Below, piece after piece: positions 62,745-64,000 of a DNA stretch of 64,000 nt. The translations under genes and the position numbers were made by a program. This stretch comes from Flavobacterium fluviale (GTDB lineage: Bacteria; Bacteroidota; Bacteroidia; Flavobacteriales; Flavobacteriaceae). Below the pieces are notes generated by a model. The model was not told the DNA's origin. It saw nothing but the letters and a program-made list of their open reading frames with translations, and made no database searches. Numbering within the stretch: position 1 is the first letter of the stretch; each line of letters starts with the position of its first letter. The DNA is taken from NCBI RefSeq assembly GCF_003312915.1, contig NZ_CP030261.1, positions 806,001 through 870,000 on the forward strand, given 5' to 3'.

Positions 62745-64000
62745 ATGAGAAAAAACCAAACCTCAATTCTAGCCATAACCTGTGTCTTAGCTTTATTAGG
62801 CATTATATATGCAACAATGATGCCCCAAGGACTTTCTAAAGATGATGAAGCACTTGCGGAATTTTCAACTGAAAGAGCTTTGAACCAAGTTGAGATTATA
62901 GCGCAAAAACCTCATTATGTCGGATCGACAAATCATGAACTGGTTGCCAATTATCTTAAACTTGAATTGAACAGAATAGGCTTAGAAACAAGTGTTCAGG
63001 AAGGTTTTACTCTAAATAATAAAGGCCTTTTAGTAAAATCTAAAAATATTCTGGCCAAAATCAAAGGAACAAACAATACAAAAGCACTTTTGCTTCTTTC
63101 TCATTATGACAGTGCGCCACACTCTTTCTCAAAAGGCGCAAGTGACGACGCTTCTGGAGTTGCCACAATTTTAGAAGGAGTTCGTGCCTTTTTATATTCA
63201 AAACATCCTCAAAAAAACGATATTATCATATTATTCTCTGATGCAGAGGAGTTAGGATTAAATGGAGCTGCTTTATTTGTAAATCAGCATCCTTGGGCAA
63301 AAGATGTTGGTATCGTTTTAAATTTTGAAGCTCGAGGCACTTCTGGACCTAGTTACATGCTAATGGAGACGAATAAAGGAAACCAAGCTTTGGTGGAAGC
63401 ATTTACGAAAGCCAAAACTTCTCATCCCGTTTCAAATTCATTGATGTACAGCATTTACAAAATGCTTCCAAATGATACCGATTTAACTGTTTTTAGAGAA
63501 CAAGGAAATATTCAAGGATTCAACTTTGCTTTTATTGACGGTCATTTCAACTATCACACGCAGCAAGATGATGTGCAGCATTTAAATAAAACAACATTGG
63601 CACATCAGGGCACTTATATAATGCCTTTGATAAAATACTTATCTAACATTGATTTAGATCAGACAGAGTCTACAGAAGATAACGTTTATTTCAGTGCGCC
63701 ATTTTCATTTATCAGTTATCCGTTTAACTGGGTAATGCCAATGACGTTAATTGCTTTGGGCTTATTAGCTTTGTTCATTTTCATTGGAAAAGTAAAAAGA
63801 ATTATCTCTTTTAGAGAAGTATTCAGAGGATTTGTACCGCTTTTGGGCTCACTAATTATAGCAGGTTTAGTTACTTTTTTAGGATGGAAACTTATACTTG
63901 AAATTTATCCTCAATATTCTGATCTATTAAATGGCTTTACCTACAACGGACATGCATACATAGGAGCATTTGTAACCTTAAGCATTGCCATTTGTTTTGC
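62745..64000 (+). CDS. M28-family membrane metallopeptidase, 3' end outside window
   Basis: The frame starts at ATG 62745 and remains open for 418 codons to the window edge. After one N-terminal membrane helix (ILAITCVLALLGIIYATMM), residues ~35-290 form an M28 aminopeptidase domain with metal and catalytic residues in LLLLSHYDSAPHSF, ASDDASGVA, LFSDAEELGLNG and FEARGTSG. From residue ~325 on, further membrane helices appear (WVMPMTLIALGLLALFIFIG, PLLGSLIIAGLVTFLG). This resembles ER metallopeptidase-1-like architectures, with an external peptidase on a polytopic base. Substrate unknown. Confidence 0.88.
   Translation, partial: MRKNQTSILAITCVLALLGIIYATMMPQGLSKDDEALAEFSTERALNQVEIIAQKPHYVGSTNHELVANYLKLELNRIGLETSVQEGFTLNNKGLLVKSKNILAKIKGTNNTKALLLLSHYDSAPHSFSKGASDDASGVATILEGVRAFLYSKHPQKNDIIILFSDAEELGLNGAALFVNQHPWAKDVGIVLNFEARGTSGPSYMLMETNKGNQALVEAFTKAKTSHPVSNSLMYSIYKMLPNDTDLTVFREQGNIQGFNFAFIDGHFNYHTQQDDVQHLNKTTLAHQGTYIMPLIKYLSNIDLDQTESTEDNVYFSAPFSFISYPFNWVMPMTLIALGLLALFIFIGKVKRIISFREVFRGFVPLLGSLIIAGLVTFLGWKLILEIYPQYSDLLNGFTYNGHAYIGAFVTLSIAICF

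Overview
The window looks like a chromosomal segment of a Flavobacterium-type member of the Bacteroidota. It is AT-rich. Several promoters match the Bacteroidota pattern (TTG/TTTG, about 19-23 bases, TAnnTTTG). It encodes proteins with type IX secretion sorting domains, a TonB-dependent receptor with a carboxypeptidase-like N-terminal domain, DUF4270 and DUF4286 proteins, a bifunctional OlsF-type aminolipid acyltransferase and many small lipoproteins. No rRNA, tRNA, CRISPR array, transposase or prophage was seen. Most of the segment is core genome with short accessory patches.

Layout. 1-4.2 kb: two paralogous T9SS surface proteins in tandem, the first cut by the window edge. 4.2-7.5 kb: membrane protein, ECF sigma factor, TraB/GumN protein and a BioF-like PLP enzyme, all on the minus strand. 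7.6-9.5 kb: atpD-atpC. 9.7-14.1 kb: TonB-dependent receptor followed by a GDSL esterase lipoprotein. 14.4-18.8 kb: operon of a half-length glycogen synthase, a DUF4270 lipoprotein and glmS. 18.9-24.8 kb, plus strand: panC, panD, an alpha/beta-hydrolase-fold protein, radA and a GT51 transglycosylase. 25-28.8 kb: Tas-like aldo-keto reductase, a toxin-antitoxin locus whose toxin is broken by a stop codon, an OmpA lipoprotein and exonuclease III. 28.9-36.3 kb: OlsF-like enzyme, SUFU-like, DUF805 and TM2 proteins, a 2-hydroxyacid dehydrogenase, nhaA and proC. 36.5-43.4 kb: mgtE, rsmA, DUF4286, a TPR protein, lgt and serS. 43.5-48 kb: small lipoproteins, a DinB-like protein and a CDGSH protein. 48.3-52.9 kb: metG, an EamA transporter, a HAD hydrolase and a CAT-like acetyltransferase. 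52.9-58.9 kb: OmpA flanked by two paralogous exported proteins, ferritin, a Lys/Cys-rich miniprotein and DUF2461. 59-64 kb: short SSB, a GNAT-nitrilase fusion, an LRR protein, a zinc-ribbon protein and a truncated M28 peptidase.

The most unusual signal is non-coding. At least ten intergenic stretches are built from 7-base units arranged as long imperfect inverted repeats. The unit sequence differs between sites, but the 7-base period and dyad symmetry recur. One copy has become the C-terminus of Lgt and another lies inside the atpD-atpC operon. A second repeat type, short palindromes with changing but self-complementary arms, clusters at 58.88-59.09 kb. Other points of note are the toxin relic between two copies of a direct repeat, an esterase-like protein with Asp at the nucleophile position, a homogenised tract shared by two T9SS proteins, and paired paralogs around OmpA.
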